64,000 bases of DNA from Symbiodinium natans. Lineage: Eukaryota > Sar > Dinophyceae > Suessiales > Symbiodiniaceae. The stretch spans positions 151,514-215,513 of the forward strand of contig CAJNDS010000569.1 in NCBI GenBank assembly GCA_905221605.1, in the 5' to 3' direction. Shown piece after piece: positions 13,189 to 23,738 of this stretch (position 1 is its first letter; the number at the start of each line of letters is the position of its first letter). Both the position numbers and the translations under genes were made by a program. The notes under the pieces are model-generated. The model made no database searches. It saw only the letters and a program-made list of their open reading frames with translations, and had not been told where the DNA came from.

Positions 13189-16100
13189 CTGCCATGCCAT
13201 CCTGGCGGGTCTTGCTACTCCGAACTGCTGGCTCAAATTGCAAGGAATTAAGGAAAAAGCCTACACCCTCGACAATTAACCCCATCTATAAGGCACGTAG
13301 GGCAACGCGAAGCTCTGAACACTGCTAGAGTTCCTGTGACCCTGCTTGGGAAGGCGACAGAGAAGACAGCAAATTCTCTGCCGATAGGAGCGCAAGAGAC
13401 CGGGTCTAACACAAAGCCACAAAGACATGTGCACGACTGGACCCACAAGGGTTTCGGCCATTAGGTTGAGGGTTCGGAGCCCAGTAAAGACCAGTAAAGG
13501 CCAGTCTAACTTACCATAGACTCCACTGATATAGACGTAAACAACTAAAACACCAGCATAGGTTCTTTCACAAAGTATACATATATGTATTTATGTATAT
13601 CTGTATATATGTAGATATGTATATATGTCTGTGTATATGTGCGTGCAAGTGTCACGTGTGCATGCATGTACCACAGCAGAACCTGTATGCCTGGCCCCCG
13701 GCATGCTTCAGGGTGCTCGCAGGTGTCATTCCGTAGAGCCTCTCAACAAGCATGTGGGACGGGACCCCCACGGTGATTTGTCACACTGGAACTGAAACCC
13801 TGTCTCACATGCAAGCCACACACCTTGGCAACAACACTGGATTGCTTCTCGAAGACTGCCAGACTGTGAGTTCAACTCTCACACTGGCAAAAGCGAGCGA
13901 GGATCTTGGTCTGAAGATACGAGTGAGAACGAACTACCTCAGGAACCTCCACGCAAGTTCAGCGACAGTGACCGTGAGTTAGGTCTTTGGCCATTTGGAG
14001 CTCCACCCCCCCCAGCCCCCCAGAGCGAACAGGGGAGCGTGCGCCCGACTCAATGCCGGGGCGGCCTTGGCTCATATCCGGAAATAAAGGTGCGGGGTCG
14101 GCTTAGGACCTCGGTTTCAAGCTGGCATGAGGTCAGCCTCAAACGACTGTTTAGTATAGTGGCATAGCTTTTGCATGCGTAGGTTTTCATAGTGTCCGCT
14201 GACCCTTTAGGCTCAGCGGTTTCTTAGGTTCCCAATGTTCCCAGGATGCGCGACGTAGGCAGGAGTAGACAGGTGAGCACGCTTTTCGGTCTGGCGGTGC
14301 GTCTGCCATTTGGGCGGCATATCGAAAAGTCGACTAGTTGAAGCGCTATGGATGCTGGAAGTCCGACGTTTTCCATCAGTATATTTGGGATGCGAGGACA
14401 TCAGCAGAGAAGAGAGATGGCCTAGGCCATGGCTGAGACAGGCTGAGAAAGGGCAAAACCAGAACAGGTTGCTCACGCAAGTGGAGCGACACATTGCATT
14501 AAATGCTCTAGCAGCCCCACCAGTCTTGGCTGCACACTTTGCCCCAATGCGATGGCGTTTGTCAACCCTCCAGGCCTTGAACATTCGCGCTGTACATCTG
14601 CGAGGTTGAAGAGGGGTTTCGGGTGCTCCAACGTGTGGCTTCGAGAGTCCTGCGCAACTGTAACATCTACACAGATACAACTGTCCATCGCCACTCGCAA
14701 CATCAGCCGAATGCCGCAAGGCTTGCCTCCACAACTCTTCCCTCCTTCCCAGGCTTCCACTTCTTCAGCTCTGCCTTCAGGTCTACCCTCTTCTTTTTGA
14801 CATCCTGGCCGCTGCGCCCTGCTCCTGCACCAACAAGCAGGCAACAAGTGGCCTGGTACAATGTGGAGAACTCCCCAGAATATTCGGCGGATGCGTCCTC
14901 CTGCCAAGCAGCGCATCACAGCACAGCCTATAGGACGGCCCCGAGTACTTACCCTGTCATGTGCAGCATCCACCTGGCCTCGTCTGATGCGCGAAAGGTT
15001 GCATGAGCCACGTGATACCTGGCAACGAGCTGCTCCACCAAGATTTTGCGAGCCAGCGCAAGCTTCTGAGACACGATGTGAGCAATGGCAGGACGGCAGT
15101 GCTGCTGTGGCTGGAAGTCTTCAATTGCCTCAGACTGTCCGTTGCTGCAGCAAGGCAATCACATCTTCACTTCAGCGCAATGTCCAAAAGCCTTCTCCCG
15201 GTCCACCACAAGCGATAACGTTGGAGTCATCACCCGTCCCACGCTGCATTTTTTGGCAAGCCACAAGCCTCACGGTGAGCTGAAGCAGTGGGCCGTTCCA
15301 CTAAGCATGTGCACTATAGCATGCACGGTCTACACGCACTGAGCTGTGGCTACGTAAGGCTAAACGGCCAGACCCTAAGAGGCATGGACCCATGTTCAGG
15401 TAGGAGACAGATGCGCCACCACAAGGCAACGGATCAGGTCAACCGCACAAAACCACCTTGGAACGGTTTGATAGCAGGTCCTTGTCTGAGGGCTCGTGTT
15501 CCGTTGATCCCGATGAGCCAATCCCACAATGCCCTGGCCAACAGGGAAAGTTACGAGCTTTCTCTGGGGAGGAGCTAGAAAGTCAAGCTCCTCAACTCTA
15601 CTACTCTTTTTCGTTGTTCAGGATCTGGGATTCAGACAGGAATTCAGACGCGGCATGGCTGAATGATCGAACTTATAAGGATTCGACACCGGGTCCTCTG
15701 CCGCTGTGACGGGAAAAACTCGGAGGGACTCTATTAAGATGACGAGCGTCACCAGCTGGCATAAGCCAACTCGCACTAGTGAGGGCATGAACCACGAACC
15801 CCGGACCCCGGTGATCACAGAGGGAGTGAAAGCAAAAAGCTGGATGTACGGTGTCTATAGATGCATTTTCAGGAATCTGAAGGGGAAGGGGAGCCCGCAT
15901 CTGGCCTACAGTCTGCAGCAGCTGCCAAATTGTCAAAGTCGGCACCTTGCGATTTGAGAAAGCGTGCAAACCACAGCAATGAAACAGGACCACCTTTCAA
16001 AAGAGATGAACGGTAAATACCCAATCGAGTATAACTTCAGAAGCAGCATCAGAACTAGATCAACCACACCGCAAGCTGCATGCATGGTCGGCATGTTCAC

Positions 16101-17271
16101 CAGCCCCAAAGCTATAGCAAGAATGTCTCCACACAGCAATGGCAATGCGACCCTCGCCTGCTTTCAACTGCCCCATGGCACTTCGAATGGCATCTGGAGT
16201 CAGGGACTGCAGCCATAGCCTGGACGCGTCAAAACAAGACACACAGATTTGCAAAGCTGGCTTTGCAAGGCATGAGGCGCTGGCCGCTGAAAGGGTTTCT
16301 GTTTCAATCTCAGGAATTCTCGGATACGCCTTGCAACGCTCAAGTCCCCGCTGGAGAGTGCAAACAAGGAAGGAAGACAGCCTGAAGATCAGTTCGCCTT
16401 CACGTCCTGCATCGCACCTGCCAGCACAATGTCGTCCTACGCTTACCGTCAGGTTTTCACATCCGAGCTCCGTACCCATTGACGAGCACGTCAGCTCGAG
16501 ACGCAAGCTGTCTAATCCTAAGTAAGTGAGTCAGGCGGAAGTTATCAAGTGGAAGCAAAAAGCACTCGAAACTCAGCACCAAACTCTTTCAGATCCGTTT
16601 CCTTGCCTTCTATTGCCTAGCTCATCAGTTTGTCACAGTGACAGTCGGCATCCGATTTTTTTGCAGGTGCCTTGAGCTTTGAAGGCGGGGACAGTGGCAA
16701 TTTCCCCCCCCAAGGAGGATCCTGCAAAGCTCTCTAGGTCTGTGTCCTCGCTCCTTGCATCTCCTTGCTGCGCCTTTTTCCTACATGGACACATATCTGC
16801 GGTCGACCTGGAATTGAACCAGGTGCCCGCAGGCGGAAGTGACAATCATGTTCTTCCCCTCATAGTGTTTCCCCACCTCAAGCTTAGATTCTCCGTGGCA
16901 GGTTCGTGTCGGCAAATACGTCAGGCCTTCTTGAGCTTCAGTGCAGAGGCAATCTGTTGCGCCACCCTCCAGGCCATGACACAACTTGGGAGTATCTATG
17001 CGGATGCTCCCCTTCTACTCCGAAGTCGACTCCGAACTCGACCGAACAGCCACTGCCACACCGAACTGACCGAGGACATCGCCTCCGGCCAATGACCGAG
17101 ACCCCGACCACAAGACTGAGGACGAACACTGGGACATCACAACGCCGACCGAGCAAAATGATGGAGAACCCCAAGCTGATCGATATTGGGCAACGAACTT
17201 GCTGCAGAATGCCACAAATTAGAACATTTCAAGCTGCCTGGGCTTCTCTGCAATGACAAGCTGAACAGCTG
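9492..17271 (-). CDS. topB: DNA topoisomerase III, bacterial TopB type, multi-exon nuclear gene
   Basis: Type IA topoisomerase: cuts one DNA strand through a 5'-phosphotyrosine link, passes the other strand and reseals. Exons read 5' to 3' on the minus strand: 17271-17238 (LVIAEKP), 16966-16927 (VAQQIASALKLKK), 16882-16808 (EGKNMIVTSACGHLVQF), 16417-16382 (TOPRIM CDAGREGELIF), 16219-16158 (LWLQSLTPDAIRSAM), 14649-14576 (PKPLFNLADVQREC), 12779-12738 (KLYEDELTTYP, catalytic Tyr codon at 12742-12740), 12357-12287 (RTDSRYVPND), 12095-12019 (DDKKVTDHYAIIPT), 11222-11160 (GDYIFKTHDRVL), about 10395-10300 (GTSVVLVKAPKVV), 10246-10217 (ETQPPQRYTQ), 10168-10087 (ASLLTAMETCSK), 9970-9888 (GIGTSATRAAIIEKL), about 9728-9624 (ELSTVEL), 9543-9492 (GEWELRLKQIQ). 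The order is exactly that of TopB. The DAGREGELIFR and SLTPDAIR forms are bacterial TopB-like rather than eukaryotic Top3, whose motif is DxDREGEN. Many donors are GC. Not located: the initiator exon, the SVGRVQTPTL region (gap 16.15-14.65 kb) and exons between 14.57 and 12.78 kb. The last exon is not proven either. Confidence 0.9.
10525..10672. repeat. C-rich low-complexity tract in a TopB intron
   Basis: About 140 bp of almost pure C with scattered T/A on the plus strand ends in a poly-A run. The proline/glycine ORFs across it are artefacts of the composition. Confidence 0.93.
11258..11354. repeat. Foldback inverted repeat, 28-29 bp arms
   Basis: Arm 11258-11286 (ggatgctcccccttatacta...) and arm 11327-11354 are near-perfect reverse complements, with two mismatches and one indel around a 40-nt loop. 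The loop contains a smaller gggggatgatagtacccccc palindrome. It lies in an intron of the TopB gene, just upstream of the 11222-11160 exon. It could be a small MITE-like foldback element; no target-site duplication was established. Confidence 0.8.
12418..12715. repeat. Compound trinucleotide tract (TAC/TCC/TGC)
   Basis: About 290 bp of interrupted TAC, TCC and TGC triplets fill the TopB intron between the catalytic-Tyr exon (12738) and the RTDSRY exon (12357). Tyr/Ser/Pro-rich ORFs here are composition artefacts. Confidence 0.93.
12738..12779 (-). other. topB: TopB catalytic-tyrosine exon
   Basis: A 42-nt exon reads KLYEDELTTYP. The intron splits the proline codon (CC|G), and the exon starting at 12357 supplies G CGG ACG GAC, so the joined motif is TTYP then RTDSRYVP, the active-site block of topoisomerases IA (consensus TYPRTDSRYL). 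The donor is GT. Confidence 0.88.
12827..12881. repeat. (CT)n microsatellite
   Basis: A nearly pure CT run of about 54 bp, upstream (on the minus strand) of the TopB catalytic-Tyr exon. Confidence 0.95.
13149..13194. repeat. (CT)n microsatellite
   Basis: A CT run of about 45 bp with one CG interruption near its end. Confidence 0.95.
13574..13645. repeat. TATG/TATA-rich simple repeat
   Basis: Interrupted tatatgta-type repeats of about 70 bp, in an unresolved intron region of the TopB gene. Confidence 0.85.
16382..16417 (-). other. topB: TopB TOPRIM exon
   Basis: A 36-nt micro-exon encodes CDAGREGELIF. The D-x-x-R-E-G-E core is the Mg2+-binding acidic motif of TOPRIM domains. It is bounded by GGCAG|G (acceptor) and TTCAG|GC (a GC donor). 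Confidence 0.85.
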
Positions 17272-18666
17272 CTGCAAGCGCAGCACCTTTGCTTTTCAGC
17301 GCAGTTCTCTAAATTGTGATACTGTGATGGGTACCCTAAATAAGAAAGGCTGCCTTGTCAGAGAAGGACCCCAAAAGGCCCCGCAATTTAGAGAAATCAC
17401 CATGTCTACACGACAAATGCATACAATCTATACGTAACAGTCAGCCGGGGCACGCAGGGCTATGCCCGCACCAGTGCGGCTTTCATGTCCCGGCTGCCTG
17501 CGGGGCGCTCGCTGCTTCACAGCGATCGCGCCGGTGGCCTGACCTCGATACGATACGAAAAGTGGGAAAACCGTACTTTCTAGACAGCCTATGTATATTC
17601 CTGGGATGACATGCTATCACGACTCACGACACCAGATGAATTTCTGTAGTAACATCATAATACCACTCTTCTTCCTCACATCTCCTACAGCACTAGCACA
17701 ATCTAGTGCAGCGCCACTTTCACCCCATAACTATAGCTAGTGCAGGCGATGCGCCCATATGCCAACTAAGACTGCGGCCAAGGCCTCTGGCTTTTCCCTT
17801 GAACCCATCTGGGCAGATGTGGTGAAGCATAGGGGTTGGCTGAAAGCCAAGCCTGTGAGCGCACGGGCGGACAGATCTCCGGAGTGTGTTGGTGCAAGTT
17901 CTTCTGCTCCAGTACGACTCGTCTTGCAGTCGTCTCACAACGGTCCGATAGCACAGGAGCAATGCGCGTGCATGCAAGCTAAAGTCCTGCCTCCCCGGCT
18001 GCGCATCTGGCCGAAACAAGCTGACATGCAACATGGCATCGAGGGAAGTGCCAAGCAAAGATACTACAGTTTGCTAGCAACTAGTAGGATACCACGACGT
18101 GAATCAGCTGCAGTACGATATCAAAAGCCGACAGTGCTTCTTCGCAAATTCTTCTCGGAAGAGTAGGTCTCACCTTAGGGCCTTAGGGAGGTGCCGCCTT
18201 AAAGTCCCCAGGATTGCGACTTAAGAATACTGGCGGCAGGTCAGCAGTCAGTTAGTTCTTAGTGTCTTAGTGCCAGAGCCAAGTTGAGCTTGATGTTGAG
18301 TAATCAGAAAAGTAAACCTATTGTCGAAACTCCGATGTCCTCCAGCTCGGGCACCTTTGGTTGCTCAGTGTGCTTAACAAATCGTTGCTGTGGATAAGAC
18401 CGATAAGATCCTGTGAGCAGAAGAGTTTCCACGTACGAGCTATGAAGATCACACCGCAGAGGTGAGAATTCATGAGATGCTGCACTATTGCGAGACAGCC
18501 GTGTGCATCCACGGCTGAAACCTCTTGCTGCACGCATGTTCCCAAGCCCGCTGGCCTATTGGTACAGACCCAACAATTGAGCCTAAGCCCTAAACCCAAA
18601 CCATCAACCCTGCACCTAGACCCCTAACCTCATGCAACAAAGACGTCGCACGTGATCGTATAAGTC
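17272..18666. other. Region without recognisable gene
   Basis: This should contain the 5' exon(s) and promoter of the TopB gene, but I could not identify them. Only short conflicting ORFs are seen. Confidence 0.4.
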
Positions 18667-18885
18667 CTACTCGAAGCCGGCGCCAGCCAAGCGCATGGGA
18701 GGCTCGGCCGGTTGGGAGCAGAGCCGACACTTCAGTGCTGGGTCGGCCTCGAATGCCTTTGATAGCACCGAAGATGGAAGCAGGCGATGTGCTGTCCAGC
18801 CCTTCTCACCACGGACGTCACCCAGCTCATCGAGGTTCTGAGGCAACATGGGCTGTGCCATGGCTGCTGGCTCCATGGTCTGCAA
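18667..18885 (-). pseudogene. Truncated RING gene copy
   Basis: This is a near-identical copy of the first ~72 codons of the 19.4-20.1 kb RING protein (MQTMEPAAMAQPMLPQNLDE at the start; the first zinc-ligand pair CRLC is present). It breaks off at 18667 immediately after the AGFE residues, so most RING ligands are missing. The homology also extends upstream of the start codon to about 18985, showing that a genomic fragment was duplicated. An alternatively used first exon cannot be excluded. Confidence 0.75.
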
Positions 18886-18985
18886 CTAGCAATGCCCGGC
18901 AGCTAAGACGATGTGTGGTTGCGAGATTTTCCACCGAGCAAAAACATGTGGTATCCATGGCGCAGTTGGCATGCAGATTTTCCTG
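18668..18985. repeat. Local direct duplication, copy 1 (partner 19880-20205)
   Basis: About 318 bp are almost identical to 19880-20205 in the same orientation, covering the 5' part of the RING coding region and its upstream flank. Identity ends near tgcagatttt/tgcagatttc upstream and at the acactcgaagcc boundary inside the gene. Confidence 0.9.
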
Positions 18986-19430
18986 CGTTGCTTCTGCATG
19001 GGCACGGGGGAGGCAAATCCCGATAGGCAGGTCTCCTATGCAGCAACCTCCTCCTTCGGGGGCATCTACCACTCCGCAACTGCAGAATGTCTGTGCAGGC
19101 CACAGTGCAACATAGTACAACCCTCGAAGTGACCGAGCACAAGCCGCACCAGCCGACTGCAATTCCCAACTTTTCAGTCTTGCAATGCAGTCCTGCTGAA
19201 TCCTGCACACTGCCCTCAAGCTGCTATTGCTGGCCAGCCGTTGGGAGCTTTCGAGTCTTGATGCTGAAATGGCATAGGTGAAGGTTGAAACTTTCAACAT
19301 CTTTCAACGCTTCTCGCAACACGCGAGCCCCAAGATCCCAGGACACCTGGCTGACTGACATCACATGGTCCTGCATGCAACTCCGTTGCATATGCGCCAT
19401 GCTCAGGGGCCACGTCGATGGCCTCGAGGA

Positions 19431-20093
19431 TCAGCCAGACACTTCGGATTGTGCAGCATGGGGTGCATCGGCGCGGGCACGCCTCAGGGGTGGCTGCAGC
19501 GAGGCTGCAGCCGCAACCGCGGTCTCGCTCTCCTCCCACATGCGCTTGGCCGTTGCTGACTGGTCCAGCAAGGCTGCGCGAAGGGCCTCGGTCTGCTGGG
19601 AGGCGGTGTCGAGCTCCTGCTGCAAAGCCTCCAAATCTTTGCTGGTCTTCTCGACCTCGTCGGCGTTGGCGTGCAACTGCAGGTGGCACCGCGCCTTCGC
19701 CAGGGCCACACGCGCTCCGCAGTGGCACTCCACGTGCATGGCACCCAAACGTGCATCCACCTGGGGGTTCGCAACATAGCCCCTGCCCGAGCACTGGCAT
19801 GCGGGGCACTTCACGGCCCCTCTGGCGGGGTGTTGCTGAAGGGCACAGGATTTGCAGAGGCTGTGCTGCGACTCACACTCGAAGCCGGCGCCAGCCAAGC
19901 GCATGGCAGGCTCGGCCGGTTCGGAGCAGAGCCGACACTTCAGTGCTGGGTCGGCCTCGAATGCCTTTGATAGCACCGAAGATGGAAGCAGGCGATGTGC
20001 TGTCCAGCCCTTCTCACCACGGACGTCACCCAGCTCATCGAGGTTCTGAGGCAACATGGGCTGTGCCATGGCTGCTGGCTCCATGGTCTGCAA
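19431..20093 (-). CDS. RING-type zinc finger / coiled-coil protein, TRAF-like (paralogue 2)
   Basis: A 220-codon intact ORF. It starts MQTMEPAAMAQP, with the ATG preceded by a TTGCAG that could be a splice or trans-splice acceptor. Residues ~52-98 give the RING C3HC4 (CRLC, C, CESQH, C, KSC, CPAC). Residues ~117-140 repeat the ECHCGARVALAKARC/H zinc-finger-like cluster. Residues ~145-200 are Glu/Gln/Ala-rich with heptad spacing, so a coiled coil is likely. It ends after an Ala/Arg-rich tail. This layout is what TRAF-like ubiquitin ligases and adaptors show, but no TRAF (MATH) domain follows in this ORF. It may be a short family member or continue in a further exon. It is paralogous to the 4.9-5.9 kb gene, and its 5' end is duplicated at 18.7 kb. 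Confidence 0.8.
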   Translation of the reverse strand: MQTMEPAAMAQPMLPQNLDELGDVRGEKGWTAHRLLPSSVLSKAFEADPALKCRLCSEPAEPAMRLAGAGFECESQHSLCKSCALQQHPARGAVKCPACQCSGRGYVANPQVDARLGAMHVECHCGARVALAKARCHLQLHANADEVEKTSKDLEALQQELDTASQQTEALRAALLDQSATAKRMWEESETAVAAAASLQPPLRRARADAPHAAQSEVSG

Positions 20094-20205
20094 CTAGCAA
20101 CGCCCGGCAGCTAAGACGATGTGTGGTTGCGAGATATACACCGAGCAAAAACATGTGGTATCCATGGCGCAGTTGGCATGCAGATTTCCCTGTCGTGAAA
20201 AGCTC

Positions 20206-22106
20206 GGGTGGCTTCCGCATAGGCAAGGAGAGGTAAAGGGCATGTCTCCAAGTAAGCCGCATGCTAGATGACACTCAAGATCATGCCAGACATCGCACGG
20301 ACTGACACAGAGGTGCCACCGTGCATTACATGCAAACCTTGCTTTCGTGCTTTTTGAACCAGTGCTATGCTTCAGCTCATCTTTCGGTCCTGAGGAACTC
20401 ACCATGTCTCACAAAGCAAAGGCACGACAAATCTGCCGAGACTGGACAAACATTTCGGGCAACCTAAACAGTCCACAAGCCTACAGTGTGGGACGGCCGG
20501 CGGCATGAAAGCCGTCCTCCGGTTGATTATTGATTTCAGAAGTGTGTGAGCAATACTGAGACAAGCTGAAGCATGAAGAAAAAATATTGCAGTCTTTTGC
20601 AGGAACTTGCGCAGTTTGCAATTCAGGTTGATGATAGCGGCGGTTAAGAATTTCAGCCGGTGATGCCGTCGCAGCACATGCGGGTCTGGAATAGGTGGTG
20701 TCCTTTGATGCATCAGTTTCGAGTTTCGAACATTTTTGCCGCTCTCAGAGCGATTGCTTCAAAAACCCGGTTCTTGTGCTTTCATACAACTCAGTGACTG
20801 CAGAGTGTCTGCAAACCAGGGCCAGTGTGTTGATCCCACGAACATGATTCTGCCCGCATGAATTGAACGATTCGTGCACCCTACCCCACATCGGCCTCGC
20901 ATAAAAACGAAAACAACGGCCCGTATCCCCACTGGCAAACCATCATGTGTCGACCACACTGGGGCGTCCATTTCTTGAAGCCTCGGTCTCAGTCTTGCGG
21001 CAGTCTTGCTGAGAGTCAAATATGAAAATCGCTGCATCGAGGTCTGCAGATGCTACCCCCTGGGGTCTCGCAACATCGTCGATTCATCTAGCACGAGCAC
21101 ACAGCTCCGTGTCAAAGGAATCTGTTGCCCTGGTCGCGTTGCCCAGAAGGCCTTGCGACTGCTACGAAGGTCAGGCAACTTCTTGCTGTACTTGAGGCGG
21201 GCCGATGTCCTTTCAGAACTCACGGTTCCCATTGGCCCTGGCTGATGTCCGAGCCATATCTTGTACTCGGGCATGTTTACAAAGTTTGAAGCGAAACACT
21301 AAACTCCCCAAGCGGCCTTGGCATTGAGGATGCTCCTGTACAAGGGCTGGCGCACAGATGCGCAAAGGTACGAGTACCAACCAGCGGGGATTTGGCGGCA
21401 CCCCGACCCCAAACTCAATACTCACTACCAGGGGGTCCTAAAGTGAAGGCTTTTCACTTGAAAGCTTGCACGTGCATGTGCCCCCTTCTAGGCATTCTAG
21501 GCATTGCAGACTCGAATTCGTGCAGTGTCCCTTCCTCAGAAGAGAAGCCAGAGGAGCCGCAGATGGTCACACCATTGAACCTACCCACATCTACCGAATC
21601 TAGCGCTGGCAACAGTTCTACAGATTCTACGGGTAGGGTGACGATCTCCGGCCCCCTGTCTCGGGACGCATCAGCTCCATCAGAGTATCCTCATCGCGCA
21701 ACCTTGGGTTGCAAGGTCCGAAGCGCTGCTATCGAGTTCGTTCTACAGAAAAGCGTGCCTGGTCCATGGGCAAAGGTGTGCGGGCAAGGCCTTGACAGCC
21801 TTGATGTGCGGACATGCAGCTCGCGGCGGTTGGCGACAAGAACCACGCGATGGTGAAATGAGGCCTGTCGCAAGCCGCAACCCACCATCCCTGGTACAGT
21901 CGCTCGTGCTTGTTATTTTGCTTGTTACGAATTCCCCCCCCCCCCCCCCCTCCCCACATCCCACAAGATGCCACACTCTAATGCATTGTGGGACAGTGCC
22001 TGGGGCGGCGGAGCTATGGTGGTCGTCTGCCACGGCGTCAGAGCTGCCACGTGAATCTCTCGGTGCCATGCACCCCACTCCAGCAGCTGCTCCTGCTGAA
22101 CAATCA
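20206..22106. other. Region without recognisable gene
   Basis: Short ORFs of up to 154 codons overlap in several frames and none has a recognisable motif. A 17-bp poly-C run lies at 21934-21950. Confidence 0.4.
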
Positions 22107-22232
22107 CCTTAAACCCTAAACCCTAAACCCTAACACCCTAACACCCTAACACCCTAACACCCTAAACCCTAAACCCTAATCCTAAATCCTAAACCCTAAA
22201 AACTAGAAACCCTAAACCCTAACCCTAAACCA
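22107..22232. repeat. Interstitial telomere-like array (CCCTAAA / CCCTAACA)
   Basis: About 16 degenerate copies of ccctaaa, including four ccctaacac variants, are arrayed on the plus strand. The opposite orientation (tttaggg) appears shortly after, at about 22370-22402. TTTAGGG is the telomere repeat type of plants and dinoflagellates. This is internal, not a chromosome end, because unique sequence follows on both sides. Confidence 0.9.
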
Positions 22233-22369
22233 TGCAGGTCCTCCGTTGGGGCATCTTGCCCAGCAGTGCTGCCATCTTGCTGCTGCAGCATCTGATTCAC
22301 AGCGGTTCGCACAGGGGCCACCGTGGAGTCCTTACCAAGGCACATGCAAAGCTACCAAAAAAGTCTACG

Positions 22370-22402
22370 GGTTTAGGGTTTAGGGTCATAGGGTTTAGGG
22401 CT
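22370..22402. repeat. Short inverted telomere-like block (TTTAGGG)
   Basis: Four tttaggg-like units are read on the plus strand, opposite in orientation to the 22107-22232 array. The block forms the tail of the zinc-ribbon ORF (peptide NPMTLNPK), so that part of the ORF is probably not coding. Confidence 0.8.
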
Positions 22403-22404
22403 AC

Positions 22405-22950
22405 ATTGCTTAGCAGTTCAGAGCCGAGCCCATCGAGCACTCCGTTCACTACGCAGAAACTGGAAAAAGTCTGCGGGGGCAGTCGACCAGTCGCCTCGTC
22501 CACTTGCATGGTGAGAACCTCGGCACCCGAGAGGTGCCTGCAAGTCACCCAGAATCCAGCACCGCCCTGAGGGCGTTCCACGAAAAGGGCGATGGGAAGT
22601 GTCTGCGTGTATCGACCTGTGAGGCAGAACCGGCAGTACGACTCCAGTTCCGGAAGTCTCTCAAGGCAGTCGTCGCAATCCATCAGGATGCGGCTGCAAC
22701 GAGCACATCGCGGTAGGGGCTCCAAGGTCGACCATGCATGCCCACAGCTGGGACATCTCGAGTTGTCAGGGTGAGGATGTGCATTTCCGGCACAAGCATC
22801 GCAGTCATGGATGCAGAGAGTACGGCCAGCAGGCCCTACACCCTTCGCAGCTGCCTTTCCACCAATGCCTCCGAAGTGTGGTTGGTAGGGGTAACCGTGC
22901 AAAGCACGGCCAGCAAAGCTGGCGCAGGCGCGGCGAAAGTCATCTTCCAT
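22405..22950 (-). CDS. Zinc-ribbon-like protein, possible Ubl-type tail
   Basis: The ORF starts MEDDFRRACASFAGRALHGY. Residues ~45-115 hold a dense series of CxxC knuckles (CDAC, CPSC, CARC, CDDC, CRFC), as in double zinc ribbons. The following segment FWVTCRHLSGAEVLTMQVDE resembles the first two strands of the ubiquitin-like domains found elsewhere in this window (compare VVVSLLSGRTTCISAD at 36.5 kb), but the rest of the Ubl fold is not evident. Translation beyond about 22405 runs into telomere-like repeats and is unlikely to be real, so a splice site should precede it. Zinc-ribbon function (protein or nucleic-acid binding) cannot be assigned. Confidence 0.55.
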
Positions 22951-23068
22951 GAGAGCTGCCTGGGCCTCTTGCCTCTCCTTATCCTGACCCGCAAAAAAAA
23001 TGGATCACCGATATCCCGACTTCACCTTGCTTCTCCCGAAGCTATACTGTACCATACTTAGGTCCTTA

Positions 23069-23083
23069 GGGGGGGGGGGGGGG
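23069..23083. repeat. Poly-G tract
   Basis: An uninterrupted run of about 15 G. Confidence 0.95.
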
Positions 23084-23439
23084 TCTTTCGGTCATGGGCT
23101 ACCCCGGTGGCCAAAAGGCCGGCTGGAGCATAATCCAGCTGCGAGAGCTTGCTGGTGATACCTCGCAAATCACACTCCCGAAGAACCCTGAAGATCTCGA
23201 AAGTCGAGCCCCTTGTCCCGAAAGATCCCTCAAAGTCCTTAAATCCCTGCAAGACGTCTTGTCACAGCTCCAAGGACGTCTTCGTGGCCTTCAATGGCCT
23301 TTGTGCCTCACGCCGTGCCTCAAGATATCCTTCACTGAAGGCTCAGGGAAAAGCCCATGTGCAGGATCATGCAATCCATCACCTCAAGTCCTCAAGTCGG
23401 ACAGGCTCACGTCACATGTTGTCACCCCCGCAGCATTCC

Positions 23440-23738
23440 TTATAATACAGCAGTCACAAACCAACACGCTGCGCACTGAGATCGTTTCTTCTCGAAAGCT
23501 CCGCGCAAACTTGCCACAATGTCACCAAAGAGGATGTAGTGCGAGCAGCCCGTGTCATCATCCGATACCGCATCTGCGGCCGAGCTACATGCATCTGCTC
23601 GTTCTTCTTCCGGACGACGCAGGCTTTGATTGCGTGGATGGTGGCGGGCCGCGCAAAACCCGCACACGGCGGGCGATAACCCTCAGTATGCCTCTTAGCT
23701 TCCCAGAGCTCTTGGGCACGCGCATACTTGCAGTCCAA
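23440..23738 (-). other. Overlapping minus-strand ORFs, possible exon
   Basis: Two minus-strand frames are open, 94 and 75 codons. The segment SDDDTGCSHYILFGDIVASL looks protein-like, but no family was recognised and the frame between the two ORFs is unresolved. The plus-strand 238-codon ORF over 23094-23810 appears to be a shadow. Confidence 0.25.

Noticed and set aside
15003-15160. QKLALARKILVEQLVARY as an additional TopB exon (minus strand)
   Set aside because: Helical and in the right interval, but no clear match to the expected TopB segment and no convincing splice sites.
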